Both the position numbers and the translations under genes were made by a program. Below, in pieces: positions 42,901 through 51,440 of a stretch of DNA of 64,000 nucleotides. The DNA lies in contig NZ_JABEKU010000004.1 in NCBI RefSeq assembly GCF_013283665.1, positions 62,001 through 126,000 of the forward strand, in the 5' to 3' direction. Source of the DNA: Ensifer sesbaniae. Lineage in GTDB: Bacteria > Pseudomonadota > Alphaproteobacteria > Rhizobiales > Rhizobiaceae. The notes below the pieces were generated by a model. The model was not told the DNA's origin and did no database searches. It saw only the letters and a list, made by a program, of their open reading frames with translations. The first letter of the stretch is position 1. Each line of letters opens with the position of its first letter.

Positions 42901-45193
42901 ACTTCACCACAGCGCACGAGAATTCAGTGATGCCATGAGCGAAGGAAATCTCATGTAAAGCGTCATTGAGTTGTGCTTCGTTGTAGCTCTGTGCGGCAAC
43001 ATTGTCGAAACGCCGCCGTCTCGCTCCTGCCGCTGGCCTGGGCTCGCTTTGCTTCTGAGGTGGGAGCGTGTCTGGTTGCGAGCGACTCGGCTTTGGATCG
43101 CGGAGCCGCCAGTTCTCATGGAAACGCAAAGAGTTTCTTTCCCTGGCTGTTGCTTCGCCTTGCGGACCTTGGGTAGAATGATGCTGAGGCCCACTGGCTG
43201 CCCGTCGCGGAGCCGTGATGGCTCGGGAGGGACCGATGGATGAATCCGCGGATTTGTCGCCAAGGGCTTCGTCTGCCCCTAGCACAACGCGAGCATAGGA
43301 CATTGTTCTATATTGGGAGCCAGCGAGCGTCCGCTGCAAGCCGACATCGGACGATTGGCTGCTCTGTCCAACGGCGTGACTTGATTGCGGGGGCGAGCTG
43401 CTTGATCCAGCATCCCCAATGCCCACAGTCTGGCTAACACTTGGGAGCGCGTCCGGTTGCGAGGTTCCGGGTCCTTGATCGCCGGGTTCGCCCACGGAGC
43501 TTTTTTCTCGAGCTCGCGCTCCATCAACCGACAATGAGGGAAGAACACGCCCCGCGGTAATGCTTGCAAGGGGCGCAGCGTCCGCAATTCCATGTGGACT
43601 AATGGAGGGGCCCGATGACCTGTTGCCAAGGGAGAGAAGCTCGGTTGCTTGCGCCGTATCGTTCTTGCCCGAAACGACTTGCGGTTCCGGTCGCCCGGTG
43701 GCCGAACTTCGGGCGCCAGCCGAGGGCTTGCGCCTGCTTTTCCCCTTCCCGCGGGTCGAAGTGCCTTCGGCCGTTGCAGTCCTCTCCGTCACAGCCCGGT
43801 CGGTAGTGTCGGTCGCAGTCACAGCGGCAGCCGGCCGTTCGCTGATGGATGATCTCGTTGGCTGCAGGTCCAAGAGGTGCAGGACTTGGTCCGCAGTGCC
43901 TCGCGCGCCTTCCGCTATCTGACCCAACAAGTCCAACGGGAGGTCGGCACCTGTTCGGTCGTCGCTCAGCCTGCCAAGCAAGTCGGGCAACGCCGATGCA
44001 AAATCCAAAAGCCTCTCCATGACGCCTTGCAGAACGGAGCAGTCTACCGAGTCGAGTGGGCGCCCTGCCTTGGTCTGAAGAGCACCGCGCGTCCGATGCA
44101 CCGCCGGCAAAACTGAGGCGCTGAGGGCATCCAACAGAGGTACTCGCCCGTTCTCACCAATAAGCATTTCCCTCAGTGGCGCTTGAAAACTGCTCGCTCG
44201 TGACTCAATTAACAACCGCGCCAGCTCGATCCGCGATTGCAGAACCATGAACCTCGACATCAGTGTCGAGCCGGTATGCAGTCGCAATTTGGCCTCCTCA
44301 GCCTGCTGGATCTCGGCATTTGTATTTGGTAGGTTGGCAGTGACGGCATAGGCTAACTGGATGCGTTCCGCGCGCCATGTCTTCTTTTCCCAAAACTCCA
44401 CGCAAGCTATATAGTGCCTTGCCACACTGGAAACCGCTTGGCTCAGCTGGGCGGGGCTGGGGTTGGATCGGAGGACCAAGGCGAGCACGGCGCGCGCCTT
44501 GTTACGAATCTCTAGCAATTGCATGCCGTCCTTGGCGAGTTCCATGCATTCCGATGCCGCATCGAGCACCAGATCCCGGGTTAGACGCGCCTGATCATTG
44601 GACAGAATGCTAGCGCTCCCTGGGGCCAGACTCGCGTGATATTCCAGAACTGTTGAGCCTGCATCGACGATTCGATCAAGCGCCTCTTGCTTCTCCTCCA
44701 GGGTAAGGCCTCGGTTGGCGGTTAGGCTAGCTTCAAGGCGGCTAGACTCAAATTCTGCAAGCAAGCCTTTCATCTGTTGATCTTCTGCCTCGATTTGTCC
44801 GGCGGTTATACAAAGCGGGACTGCCATGTCCGACTTCGACGGCTGGTCAGCGACTAGGACTGTGGCATCACCCTCCGGGACTGAGGGAAGACGGCGCCGC
44901 CGCACGGCGCCTGCTCTTGTCAGCGCGGTTGCTCGAACAACAGCGGCCAGCGCTCGCCGTGCGCCCGCGGAAGGGCCGGACGACCTCTCCCCAGGGTCTT
45001 CGTCGGCAGTGCGTGCGCAGAACGCACCTGTGCCTTGAGACCCAGAGTGCATCACCCCCAGGATGGAATCGAACTTTTGGCGGCCCTCCGCGAGGGGAGG
45101 GCCTGATTGCGAGCGCGAACTGCTTGATCCCGAAATATTGTCGGCCCCAGCATTCCTAATACGCGAGTTCCCAGGTGGGCCAATGACCGTCAT
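36956..45193 (-). CDS. Giant SKWP-repeat T3SS effector (Skwp/XopAD/Mlr6361 family)
   Basis: About 2745 residues. The start at ATG 45193 has a GGAG site; an ATG at 45232 opens 13 codons earlier. Residues 1-800 are Ser/Pro/Arg-rich and helical with no Sec signal, typical of effectors. Residues about 850-1500 hold 14 clear repeats of about 38-46 residues carrying LANLVNGFSKWP or variants, plus a degenerate unit at each end. This is the alpha-helical repeat for which Ralstonia Skwp proteins are named. Residues about 1600-2740 form a large C-terminal region with HDGCGFIKASLA (near 1944), LIGRSPYDKPN and KKLDGDFDGDTVII (2200-2213), which resemble conserved motifs of RNA-dependent RNA polymerases. 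The M. loti homologue restricts nodulation of some Lotus hosts. Repeat-mediated target binding plus an unknown activity is the working inference. Confidence 0.8.
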   Translation of the reverse strand: MTVIGPPGNSRIRNAGADNISGSSSSRSQSGPPLAEGRQKFDSILGVMHSGSQGTGAFCARTADEDPGERSSGPSAGARRALAAVVRATALTRAGAVRRRRLPSVPEGDATVLVADQPSKSDMAVPLCITAGQIEAEDQQMKGLLAEFESSRLEASLTANRGLTLEEKQEALDRIVDAGSTVLEYHASLAPGSASILSNDQARLTRDLVLDAASECMELAKDGMQLLEIRNKARAVLALVLRSNPSPAQLSQAVSSVARHYIACVEFWEKKTWRAERIQLAYAVTANLPNTNAEIQQAEEAKLRLHTGSTLMSRFMVLQSRIELARLLIESRASSFQAPLREMLIGENGRVPLLDALSASVLPAVHRTRGALQTKAGRPLDSVDCSVLQGVMERLLDFASALPDLLGRLSDDRTGADLPLDLLGQIAEGARGTADQVLHLLDLQPTRSSISERPAAAVTATDTTDRAVTERTATAEGTSTRGKGKSRRKPSAGARSSATGRPEPQVVSGKNDTAQATELLSLGNRSSGPSISPHGIADAAPLASITAGRVLPSLSVDGARAREKSSVGEPGDQGPGTSQPDALPSVSQTVGIGDAGSSSSPPQSSHAVGQSSQSSDVGLQRTLAGSQYRTMSYARVVLGADEALGDKSADSSIGPSRAITAPRRAASGPQHHSTQGPQGEATARERNSLRFHENWRLRDPKPSRSQPDTLPPQKQSEPRPAAGARRRRFDNVAAQSYNEAQLNDALHEISFAHGITEFSCAVVKYDKSLQGQAHHATFLQRAASEFTRQFIPRWEQDVRVRNTWGYATSCNAISRETGGQAGMEACSAMAAQVSRLGSALNDVESKTLSLFVLSFSRYPRVAECRNGIISIAKVFHEQRGALSELNGQSLGLLVNGFSKWPEHENARKAAIAVAAQIRRRPAGLSDFGPQNLAIVVNGLSKWPKEAECCGTINAIADEVCHRANKDANLSGFNSQALANLVNGFSKAPELVHSRQATVVIADAVCRRADKDADLSGFHPQDLANLVNGFSKWPEDCRGAIVAIARAVARAAAELSGFIGQDLANLVNGFSKLQAAECSRASVAIASEVCHRASRPEVGLSDFDPQHLANLVNGFSKLQAAECSRASVAIAGEVCRRASRREVWLSDFDGQHLANLVNGFSKWPQEENLGHATNIVAGEVLRCADQLPMFDAHHLASLVNGFSRWPQSENSYQATVAVAGAVVSRPGRLQGFTGQDLANLVNGFSKWPEDCRGAIVAIARAVARAAGELSGFNELDLANLVNGFSKWPEDCRGAIVAVARQVGGRADQLPVFGPQALANLVNGFSKCPDEAGCGDAVVAIAAEVVSRASPSDLLPGFDPQALANLVNGFSKWPQEEKSRQATAVIAGEVIRSANQLPDFTSQHLSNLVNGFSKWPQEKKSRQATAVIAGEVIRDADRLSGLSSQQLANLLNGFDRCAEEEACSQAVLEIARRLGPAGRTYRHFTTHGLSSIANSLARGVMRREDAGEIAEAALLKDRLHKLAHYLHYASDRIGEADAVAVTSILKALAKAQLHDDLSLLAAPGINRLRQLHQAPGFAVENNLEIMGNICAALLPLARSPRKQLRWHRRQALNLLNDIQPIVEHKIEAHLRASDAERNRGPNSTRRPALSIYQVLKARANLATLLRRPYVEGSKSDLRVRRDELQSKTKEILDSTRELIESDLSSMSWNLIAQIEAERPIDALDTFVAQNAATVQAQHSASVFDVHQVLRAMDHEPRAPQGEAGLMRLPVVDMQGRQLATDPETRYSIFHRLTSGAVKMVAVQLPGKPSPFMLARTLTVEGVPYRMDLFGGSKLKPPRKTLSQIAAKVPGRGEPEPSGGKLLAIPYAETAPGTSFEKLSRAWAPFKEAYYYTQRRGLAAPPALKDLGPHDYALEGAFKLSLLPDRPASEHPFKLTGREGPIALRPHDGCGFIKASLATRMKAVRLAGGQEGADRVPAFGEGRRSSLPATALQHYPRSEMVANEVREKAKIWLDSRQGQRLAAEELFRTLTSGHIDGPGAVAVPSGDECLHVPTLKSETLTGTNGVLIGRSPYDKPNLRPIATDLVRSAAGGDPTAVFLDTCVAMQYSFNVAQKSGEELAADDPTFFAKGILIVVPDEMWPANYADRALVMSAEDVKCHSQWTTGKDRVKEDTALDCLGVLQATEVFAPGSLIAVPTGEQKKLDGDFDGDTVIIIGDRPQLYEHVREFDEKEQALGLPSLKPPKSHTPALDGDTYQFGRASQILAATQDVLEAYSGLQRNFLAQSHEARRWFAERAIFGTYEGVHHELRRDIGQLLGREEVSGQDIENLFARARREIGIAQHPVAREMAELLVADLEAWAEGHEVEPMPETVEHAEGTESTTLSAAVSDLLPDLADAYPATSQPTDRIRALIDNYPARIDPRPDGYNPDDLVQSANNLLSLGIKVGTDAYKSNTGAQLFSKKSRDLQRLLHTTPGLRSVPYVKGLAASLNHGSFDFRAALKDLEDNPTLTASVMQTSISLAVDERILREPSGLPPAAANSDETITLTREEASERAKSEVARAMKEEGKITAAALNVAASLRKMGIQVKMPHLERRLRSERSIREQLAGTSVSSDSTQQLISSAVRHVFEIPDKDFTRAFKAAILAFEEQDYTEIEVTNWFKFERPAYLGIHTVLATAAGYRFQMEFHTPASYSAKVDNHDTYKELQQLKRRDAPEKTEELEQKVIENYKAVGRPDDVLSITHWSDGKG
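40700..42650 (-). repeat. SKWP tandem repeat array inside the effector gene
   Basis: Fourteen clear units, each of 114-138 bp, encode LVNGFSKWP-type motifs; a degenerate unit (FVLSFSRYP) precedes and another (SSIANSLARG) follows. At DNA level some units are nearly identical: the blocks around 41385-41475 and 42040-42130, and those around 41797-41890 and 41925-42010. Units 4, 9 and 10 share EDCRGAIVAIARAVARAA or close variants. This points to recent duplication or conversion within the array. Confidence 0.85.
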
Positions 45194-45251
45194 ATTCCAT
45201 CTCCGATACGGCGAAAATGCCGTGCCTATCATTTTGCGGGCTGGTGTCGTT

Positions 45252-45283
45252 CAGCGCTCGTTGGCCAGGGTTTGGCTGACATG
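45252..45283 (-). promoter_or_regulatory. Candidate tts box upstream of the SKWP effector
   Basis: On the minus strand ATGTCAGCCAAACCCTGGCC, followed by AACGAGCGC, keeps the GTCAGC core and resembles the nopP box (GTCAGCCA...GCCAA). The central CGAAAG half is degenerate. It lies about 60-90 bp upstream of the predicted start, the usual distance. TtsI control is plausible but not certain. Confidence 0.45.
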
Positions 45284-45729
45284 TGCAATCGCCCAGATGC
45301 ACACGTAAATCTCATCGCCAATATCCCATCCCGCCTGAGCGGATTTAGGCCACAGGACGCTCTGGAAGTTGCACTGCCTGCGGCGCGGGTTCAACAGTTT
45401 CACCACGAGATCGATCGGAGTGACCGCCACGCACAGCCTGGCCGGGAAGCTGCCGAACTTTCCGGCGAATACGTTGAAGAAACATAGATGGAGGCCCGAT
45501 GCGTCTCCTCCTAACGTTTCTGACATGGCTGCAGACTTCGGTGCGGCGCTCGCTAAAGCACTTGCAATGCTCAGGCGGTAGCTTGCTCCGCTTGAGTCTG
45601 CGCCGGTCGGGGCCGCCCGTGGTGCGCGTTGCCGTTTCGGTCGAGCCATTTCGCTCACCGCACATGACAATGGACACGGCACATAGCCATCGGCGGCCCG
45701 CCATCGCCGCTATCTCCACGAGCGTCCGA
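45284..45729. other. Stretch without recognisable gene between SKWP effector and nopP
   Basis: Minus-strand frames of 134 and 143 codons cross it (for example 45251-45682 with FFNVFAGKFGSFPARLCVAV), but no family is recognisable. Decayed IS or effector sequence is possible. Confidence 0.35.
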
Positions 45730-46542
45730 TCACATAAAGTCATCCTCATAGGAGGCTGAACTTGGTTCAGTGTTCCCGCTATCCTTAGTTTTGCAGAGAT
45801 ACTGCTGCGGCTTGCCTACACGTTGCCATTCACCGGCACTGTTCTTCGTCCACTTGTCGGGATGCTGAGTAGGGTCAAGGACCATGTCGCCATCATCCAC
45901 TTCAACAAACCCCATCGTCGCTGCGCGGGCTTGTGCTTCTGGATTAGCCGCACGCCAATTCAGTAACGGTCGTTCGCCGTCCCTCCGAAGTTGATGCTCC
46001 AGCAGAATATCGCCTGCATTCTCGACGAGCGGATGAGTTACCTGAAGATCCACTATAGAGGTGACCTCAGTCCGACCGGGAAATTGTTCCCGCCACCTTT
46101 CGGATTCGAACTCAGTCATGCTGAATCCGCCTTCTGTTCTCAGCAGTCCAACACAGTGGTCTCCCAGTTGGTAGCTGTAATATCGCGCGTGCTCCGAGTC
46201 TCGACGCACGCTGTATTGACTAGCAACGTCCGCAGTGCGTCTGGCGCGTGATGATATGAATTCCGAATACTCTTGTGGATTGTCTGCGATGCGCGTGATC
46301 TCAGCGCCGTGAAATTGCCTCGCCTCCCTCCGGAAAGTAGATCTGTCGATCTGCACCACCGGAGGGCTGGCTTGGAGGGTGTAAGCTTGCGTAGCCGCTG
46401 ACGATGAGCCGCCGCTGGAAGCCGATGCGGTTATGTGCATCCGGGCAAACGTGGCCGCGAACTCTTGGCTTGCTGCATCCGTTTGCCGCCTCCCCCAACG
46501 CGTGTAGTGGATATCAGAAGAGTCACCAATTCGACCATACAT
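45730..46542 (-). CDS. nopP: NopP, T3SS-secreted effector
   Basis: 270 residues from ATG 46542, chosen because an AGGAG site lies 7 bp upstream and because NopP proteins are about 270 residues; the open frame begins about 65 codons earlier. The N terminus (MYGRIGDSSDIHYTRWGRRQ) has no Sec signal. The middle part (GLLRTEGGFSMTEFESERWR, VTSIVDLQVTHPLVENAGDI) is the conserved NopP core. NopP is a rhizobium-specific effector that affects nodulation in a host-dependent way and is phosphorylated by plant kinases in NGR234. It lies behind its own tts box. The frame is intact. The family call is from recognition of the pattern, not from a search. Confidence 0.75.
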   Translation of the reverse strand: MYGRIGDSSDIHYTRWGRRQTDAASQEFAATFARMHITASASSGGSSSAATQAYTLQASPPVVQIDRSTFRREARQFHGAEITRIADNPQEYSEFISSRARRTADVASQYSVRRDSEHARYYSYQLGDHCVGLLRTEGGFSMTEFESERWREQFPGRTEVTSIVDLQVTHPLVENAGDILLEHQLRRDGERPLLNWRAANPEAQARAATMGFVEVDDGDMVLDPTQHPDKWTKNSAGEWQRVGKPQQYLCKTKDSGNTEPSSASYEDDFM

Positions 46543-46591
46543 GACGATTCGCTCCTGTGTTTTGCAGTGAGTTAGGTTGCTTGGTGGCAGC

Positions 46592-46629
46592 CCTAGATAG
46601 ACGATTTGGCTGACTACTGGCTGACGAAG
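46592..46629 (-). promoter_or_regulatory. tts box upstream of nopP
   Basis: Minus strand CTTCGTCAGCCAGTAGTCAG, followed by CCAAATCGTC, matches the CGTCAG core and the second AGC half of tts boxes. It lies about 50 bp upstream of the nopP start. The spacing and neighbour support TtsI control. Confidence 0.65.
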
Positions 46630-46749
46630 GCGTTGTCCGGATGCACGGTCATCCATCCGGCAGGGCTTCCGATTGACCCACATCGTCGAGCTTGATCCAA
46701 TAGAGATGCCGAAAGCGATGTCGTGCAAACCGGTCAAGGTTTTGATAGC

Positions 46750-47240
46750 ACTTCACCTGCAGCCAAGTCGGGCCGTTGTGATCAACTGCGATGACATCCC
46801 GTCCAAGAGCGCCGCGGCAAGCTGGGCGAAGGCGCGAAGGCCAGGATCTTGGGGCGACACTCGGCCAGCCTGTTCGTCTGCGCCCGCACGAGGAAGGCGG
46901 TACCAGGGTCCTACGTGGCGCAATAGAGCTCGTAGATGTCGCTGTCTCGATCTGCACGCGCGCGAGATTGACGAGCCGCTTGAGCGAGAGCGTTCCCTTG
47001 AATTTCGTTCGTATCCACAGCCAGCGATGGTGACGGCCAGACTGTAAGCATTCGCCGAGGGACGCAGGCTCGAGTTCTCTTGCGTGATCGGCGTTTCCAT
47101 TTTGCGGCTATTGCGTCGACGTCGTCGCTGAGTTTCGCAACATGGACTTTGATGGGATGTGTGCGCGACGAGCATCCCACGGCTTTCGTCTGTTGATGGA
47201 GGAGGAAGCTTATCTCGCGGTCGCAATCAGCAAAGAAAAG
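46750..47240 (-). pseudogene. IS4-family transposase remnant
   Basis: In several minus-strand frames the region encodes LTVWPSPSLAVDTNE, SRARADRDSDIYELYCAT and then DPGTAFLVRAQTNRLAE, close to the IS4-type motif with a central Asp and DIYELF. Stops and frame changes leave no complete gene. The bases 47241-47544, directly after rhcU, have an open frame of about 105 codons (VLLDLIERCPPEDSGPWG) that I do not recognise. Confidence 0.5.
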
Positions 47241-47544
47241 GTAGGCTGTTCGTCGCGCTCACGGTGGAATCGTAGTGTGACCAATTCGCCGTGCCGTTCA
47301 TGGTTGCTGTCGGCAAGGGCCACAGGGATTGCTCGGATCCCCACGGACCGCTGTCCTCTGGAGGGCACCGCTCGATCAGGTCGAGAAGGACCGGACCGTT
47401 GAAGCGCGCAACATTGGAAAAGCCTTTTTCGATCTTGACGCCATCCGCGGCTGTAGATACGGTTGCGCCTTTCAAGACTAGGATCGGCCCATCTCGCGCC
47501 GTATTGTTGCGAAACCATGCGGCCGGCCAAGGCGATGGTCGCAT

Positions 47545-48582
47545 CTATACCACGCCTGCGGCAAAGAGTGCTTTGGCGACAGACTCGAAACATTGCGCAG
47601 GAACGGCCTCGCTCAGCTTCGTTGTGCTGATGAGCTGATGCGCAAGTGCATGATCATCGACAACATAGACACGTAGCGCCCGCGCTTCATTCAACAATTC
47701 TGAAGCAGCCTCGCCCGCGGCGCGACAAACCAAGACCGGTACCCCGCTCTCGCCACGAACGTAACGCAGACCAACGAGTATGCCCTTCCCCCTCACCACC
47801 AACGTGGCCCGGTGCACGCCAAGGGGAGGGTCGTGCGCGGACTCCTCGCGTAGGCGACGTCGTTCGCTCTTCAGCTCCGGCGTGCCTTCCTGTTCCTTGA
47901 GCTGGCGCGCCACTTCGCTCTTTGTCATGCGCATTTCTCGCAGAAACAAAGCACGCTGCAACAGCAGATCGATTAGTCCGCCGACCAAAAGTGCAGCGGC
48001 GCCAATCGCGCTCAGCAGCTTCACCAGCGTAAAAACGAGACCGATACAGCCGATGCCGCAGATAGGCAAATAGACCATCGTTTTCGAGGTTCCGAGAAGG
48101 AAGAGGAGAAAGCTCGTGCTCAGGACCATCACTTTAAACTGCGTCTTGCCGGCTTCCACAGCAGAACGCGCAGAGGCCATGCGCTTCAGCCCTTCAAACG
48201 GGTCAATTTTCTCGAGGTTGGGCTTGATCGGCTCCAGTGAGAAGACAAATCCACCATTGGCTATTAACCCGGCCAAAATCACCGCGGCGACGAGAGTTCC
48301 AAGCAGTGGTCCAACCGTCTCGAATGTGAGTTCGATCAGCAGGACCAGTGCCTGCCGGACCGCTAGATTGAAGGGCAGATTCTGCAGATTGTCGACCACT
48401 AATAGCGCTTCCTGGCATTTGTCTTGTATCACGCTCCCTCTCAGCCAAAGGTAGCCGAACCCAGCGCAAGTGGCGACCGCACGGACGAAATCGGAACTGT
48501 GCGCAATCTGCCCTTTTTTGCGCGCTTCGTTTAGCTTGTGCGGGGTGGCGGCGTGTGTCTTCTCTTCACTCGTGTCACTCAT
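47545..48582 (-). CDS. rhcU: T3SS export switch protein RhcU (SctU/FlhB family)
   Basis: 345 residues. The start ATG 48582 overlaps the rhcT stop by 4 bp. Four membrane segments occupy residues 80-210, followed by the cytoplasmic domain. At the site where SctU proteins normally autocleave (NPTH) this protein has GVHR (about 255-258) in [20 protein letters not shown]. The rest of the C-terminal fold is present ([31 protein letters not shown]). SctU/FlhB switches substrate specificity after self-cleavage; without NPTH that mechanism may be absent or different. Rhizobial homologues may share this feature, which I cannot check. It is the last gene of the nolB-to-rhcU run. Confidence 0.85.
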   Translation of the reverse strand: MSDTSEEKTHAATPHKLNEARKKGQIAHSSDFVRAVATCAGFGYLWLRGSVIQDKCQEALLVVDNLQNLPFNLAVRQALVLLIELTFETVGPLLGTLVAAVILAGLIANGGFVFSLEPIKPNLEKIDPFEGLKRMASARSAVEAGKTQFKVMVLSTSFLLFLLGTSKTMVYLPICGIGCIGLVFTLVKLLSAIGAAALLVGGLIDLLLQRALFLREMRMTKSEVARQLKEQEGTPELKSERRRLREESAHDPPLGVHRATLVVRGKGILVGLRYVRGESGVPVLVCRAAGEAASELLNEARALRVYVVDDHALAHQLISTTKLSEAVPAQCFESVAKALFAAGVV

Positions 48583-49397
48583 TTCAGCAGCTTGTCCATC
48601 CACTCAAGCGCGCCATTCGCTTGTGTGATCTCCAGGCTGATCCCCTCGATGAGATAGGCAGTGTAGGCAATCATAATAATCGGAAACCCGATATTCTTGA
48701 TCATTGGTGACAGTTGGCTGGACTTGAACTGCGGCGCAAAGCGCCTCAATATCATCATTGATATGTCAACTAACAGAAGGAAGGACACTACGGGTCCAGA
48801 GACCAGCAAGGTCGTGAGCATTGTGTGATCCAGGAGCCTCAATAACTCCATAGCTGCTTGCGCGGTGAACGTGGGGCGAAATCGATACACAGGCCAGATC
48901 TGAAAGCTTCCATAGAGGGTACTGACCACACCTTCTAGGCCTCCCGACGCCACGAAGATCGTCAGTGCCGTGATCCCGAGAAAAATTCCCATAGCGGAAG
49001 CCTGACTGTTCGTTGTGGGGTCTGACGAAGCTGATGGGCTGCTGATGCCGCGTTGGTTGTCGATAAGCTCACCGGCGGCCTGAAGGCTCCATAACGGGAT
49101 GCCAAGAAAAGTGCCAAGTAGCAAGCCGACAAAGATCTCCTTAACTCCCAGTAGTGTTACTTGAATCAGACGTGTCTCAGGATCCAGCGTCTGCAACCCG
49201 TGACTGACGGGTGCAAAACACGGGAGCGTGAAGGCTACAGCCAGGCAGCTGCGGATGAGCCCGCCTATTTGAGCCCGTGTAAATACAGGAAGAATCATCA
49301 TGAGGCCCATTGCGCGGGCCGCGCCTATGCCGGCTGCGACGACGAGCTCAATAGCCTCATGGATCAGGGATTGAATTTCGGACGCAATCACGATCAA
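48579..49397 (-). CDS. rhcT: T3SS export apparatus protein RhcT (SctT/FliR family)
   Basis: 272 residues with about six membrane segments ([60 protein letters not shown]) and the conserved GELIDNQRG loop. SctT builds the export gate with SctR and SctS. It overlaps rhcS at its start and rhcU at its end by 4 bp, which ensures balanced synthesis. The frame is intact. Confidence 0.9.
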   Translation of the reverse strand: MIVIASEIQSLIHEAIELVVAAGIGAARAMGLMMILPVFTRAQIGGLIRSCLAVAFTLPCFAPVSHGLQTLDPETRLIQVTLLGVKEIFVGLLLGTFLGIPLWSLQAAGELIDNQRGISSPSASSDPTTNSQASAMGIFLGITALTIFVASGGLEGVVSTLYGSFQIWPVYRFRPTFTAQAAMELLRLLDHTMLTTLLVSGPVVSFLLLVDISMMILRRFAPQFKSSQLSPMIKNIGFPIIMIAYTAYLIEGISLEITQANGALEWMDKLLK

Positions 49398-49681
49398 GGC
49401 TGATAGCTTGGGGTCATTGTGGGAAACTCCGCAAAGATCTGGTAGGCCAGCCTTAGAAGCGGCGCGCTCAGAACAGGGGCAAACAGGCTAATTACCGCCA
49501 CAACGATCAAAAGCTTCACGGTGAGTGGCAAGCTTTCATCCTGGATTTGCGTTGCCGCCTGGATGATACCAACGACCAGGCCAACAATCACTGATGCAAT
49601 GAGCGGTGGGAGAATCCAGATCATGAAAACCACCAACGACTGGTTCATAAAAGTAAAAATGCTGGACTGAGTAATGATCAA
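49394..49681 (-). CDS. rhcS: T3SS export apparatus protein RhcS (SctS/FliQ family)
   Basis: About 95 residues with two membrane helices ([40 protein letters not shown]) and the loop [15 protein letters not shown] typical of SctS. No ATG precedes the conserved N-terminal part. A TTG at 49681 overlaps the rhcR stop as TTGA and is the likely start, with GGAGG touching it. An ATG at 49648 would cut about 11 residues from the conserved start. An ATT at 49675, 6 bp after GGAGG, is another possibility. SctS forms the gate helix bundle with SctR and SctT. Confidence 0.8.
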   Translation of the reverse strand: MIITQSSIFTFMNQSLVVFMIWILPPLIASVIVGLVVGIIQAATQIQDESLPLTVKLLIVVAVISLFAPVLSAPLLRLAYQIFAEFPTMTPSYQP

Positions 49682-50343
49682 CCTCCAGGTGTGGCGTAAC
49701 TCAAAACAAGTCCGTGCATCAATCTCGACCAACCATCAATAGCGACAAATAGAAAGAGCTTGAACGGGACTGATATGACTGTCGGAGATACCATTGACAT
49801 GCCCATCGCCATCAAGATCGTTGTTACGATAAGATCGATCACGATGAAGGGAAGATAGAGAAGAAAGCCTATTTCGAACGCACGCTTGAGTTCCGATATT
49901 AGAAAAGACGGTACAAGAACGGCAAAATCTTCCGGGGTGGTTCTGTCGCGCATCCCCTCTGGCCAAATTTTTTCCGTCGAAGATAGGAAAAAACGGCTCT
50001 GCTCTTCGTTTGTGAACTTCTTAAGGTAATCGTGCAGGGGTTCACGCCCTTCTTTGGCGGCGTTTACCCAGTCGTCCAACGTTTGGTAGCGGAGCTTTGG
50101 ATCGGTGATCCGATCATAGGTCTGTTCGACTACAGGTGCGCTGATGAAAATTGTTAGGATGAGTGCCGCAGCGTAAAGTACGATGTTCGGTGGGATTGTC
50201 TGGGTCCCCAGCGCATTGCGGACGAGGAAGAGAACAACTGAGATTTTTATAAATGCCGTGGTTGTGACGACCGCTAAAACAAGCAGGCCGATTCCGGCTG
50301 TAATCGCGAGAAGCGACAGAATCGCTGGTTGAAGCTCAGTCAT
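49678..50343 (-). CDS. rhcR: T3SS export apparatus protein RhcR (SctR/FliP family)
   Basis: 221 residues from ATG 50343, which overlaps the rhcQ stop by 8 bp; the open frame is longer but enters rhcQ. The membrane segments (SLLAITAGIGLLVLAVVTTT, VLYAAALILTIFISAPVVEQ) and the conserved FALLVPSFLISELKRAF-like stretch (FAVLVPSFLISELKRAFEIG, FLLYLPFIVIDLI) identify SctR, whose five copies form the core of the export gate. The frame is intact. Confidence 0.9.
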   Translation of the reverse strand: MTELQPAILSLLAITAGIGLLVLAVVTTTAFIKISVVLFLVRNALGTQTIPPNIVLYAAALILTIFISAPVVEQTYDRITDPKLRYQTLDDWVNAAKEGREPLHDYLKKFTNEEQSRFFLSSTEKIWPEGMRDRTTPEDFAVLVPSFLISELKRAFEIGFLLYLPFIVIDLIVTTILMAMGMSMVSPTVISVPFKLFLFVAIDGWSRLMHGLVLSYATPGG

Positions 50344-51397
50344 TGCATGCCAACCTGCCGCGCAGCCTAATGCCCAGTTCATCTCCGATCTGCACGATGT
50401 CGCCACGCCCGATACGCCGCCCGTTGGCCAATATGTCGACCGGACCATCGATCGGCCGACCAAGTTCGAAAACATGCCCTTCGCCCGCACTCCTCAATTC
50501 GCCTAGAGGCATAGCCCAGCGGCCGCATTCAAAGACAAGCACGATCTCGAGATCATCGAGATCGGCTTCTGAGGGATCCTGCTGTAATTCGGGTTGTGTC
50601 GTCATATGCACAGTCTCCAAGGGGGATGATAGTGGGCGGAAGGGCCCCCGCAGGATGAGGTCGTCGCCCTCAATATCTGCACAGGCCCATAGCTGGCCCG
50701 CGGATAGCGTGATCTGGCCGTGGCCGAACGGCGATATGTCTGGCAACAGAGCATCACCGACACATGCCTCGCGAAGAACCACTGCCGGAACGGAAAGCGT
50801 GCCGATTCTTCCTGCAACTGCAACCGGTAGCTCTGGGAAGTGCTCGCGCGGCTGTCGGGGCAATTGGCCAAGCAGTTCGCCTAAGGCGTGGAATGCAGGC
50901 GGGACCAAGCCATCAAGGGGAGAAAACAGGAATAGACGGCCCTTGCCATTGACTGAGCCGAAGGCGATATCAAGTTCCAGACAAGGAGCCTTTGTCAAAG
51001 CCTCACGCACCTTCAAGAGCTGCACATCCAGCTGCGTCTGATCCTCCAATCGAGCGACAAGCGGCTCAAGTGCAAGCTCGAGAATGAGCGAAGCAGTTGG
51101 GTCGGAAGGGAATGCAAGACCGCTCTGCACCGTCGCGATAAGCGCCTCAACAAGGCCTCGTGACAGCGATAAGACGATCGTTTCAGTTCCCAAGCGCCAA
51201 ACACAGTCAAGCATCGGAATGGCAGAAGGTTTCTGCTGCCAAATAAGCCCTTGTATCCGCACCGACAGCGGCTTCTCGCTAATCCAGCTCTGAAACGGTC
51301 TGCGGAAAGCGGCAACATCATTGAGCCACGAGACGACCACGTGGGACAGTGTTAGCGCAGGTTCGAGTATAGCAGGTCTGACCACTGTGGTTACCAA
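50336..51397 (-). CDS. rhcQ: T3SS C-ring protein RhcQ (SctQ, SpoA domains)
   Basis: 353 residues from a non-ATG start (TTG, or a nearby GTG). The C-terminal SpoA domain carries LVFECGRWAMPLGELRSAGE, GHVFELGRPIDGPVDILANG and RRIGRGDIVQIGDELGIRLR, the usual FliN/SctQ signature. The N-terminal two thirds is poorly conserved, as in the family. SctQ forms the cytoplasmic sorting platform that recruits chaperone-effector complexes. It is followed by rhcR with overlap and preceded by rhcZ at a 43-bp gap. Confidence 0.8.
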   Translation of the reverse strand: MVTTVVRPAILEPALTLSHVVVSWLNDVAAFRRPFQSWISEKPLSVRIQGLIWQQKPSAIPMLDCVWRLGTETIVLSLSRGLVEALIATVQSGLAFPSDPTASLILELALEPLVARLEDQTQLDVQLLKVREALTKAPCLELDIAFGSVNGKGRLFLFSPLDGLVPPAFHALGELLGQLPRQPREHFPELPVAVAGRIGTLSVPAVVLREACVGDALLPDISPFGHGQITLSAGQLWACADIEGDDLILRGPFRPLSSPLETVHMTTQPELQQDPSEADLDDLEIVLVFECGRWAMPLGELRSAGEGHVFELGRPIDGPVDILANGRRIGRGDIVQIGDELGIRLRGRLACND

Positions 51398-51440
51398 AGC
51401 GACTCAAGGCTGGGGTATAGCGTTTCCAGAGAAGCTCCCT

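Noticed and set aside
39978-42958. Plus-strand frames of 140-219 codons opposite the SKWP array
   Set aside because: They are the complement of the repeats; apparent repeated motifs such as GHLLKPFTRF only mirror LVNGFSKWP coding.
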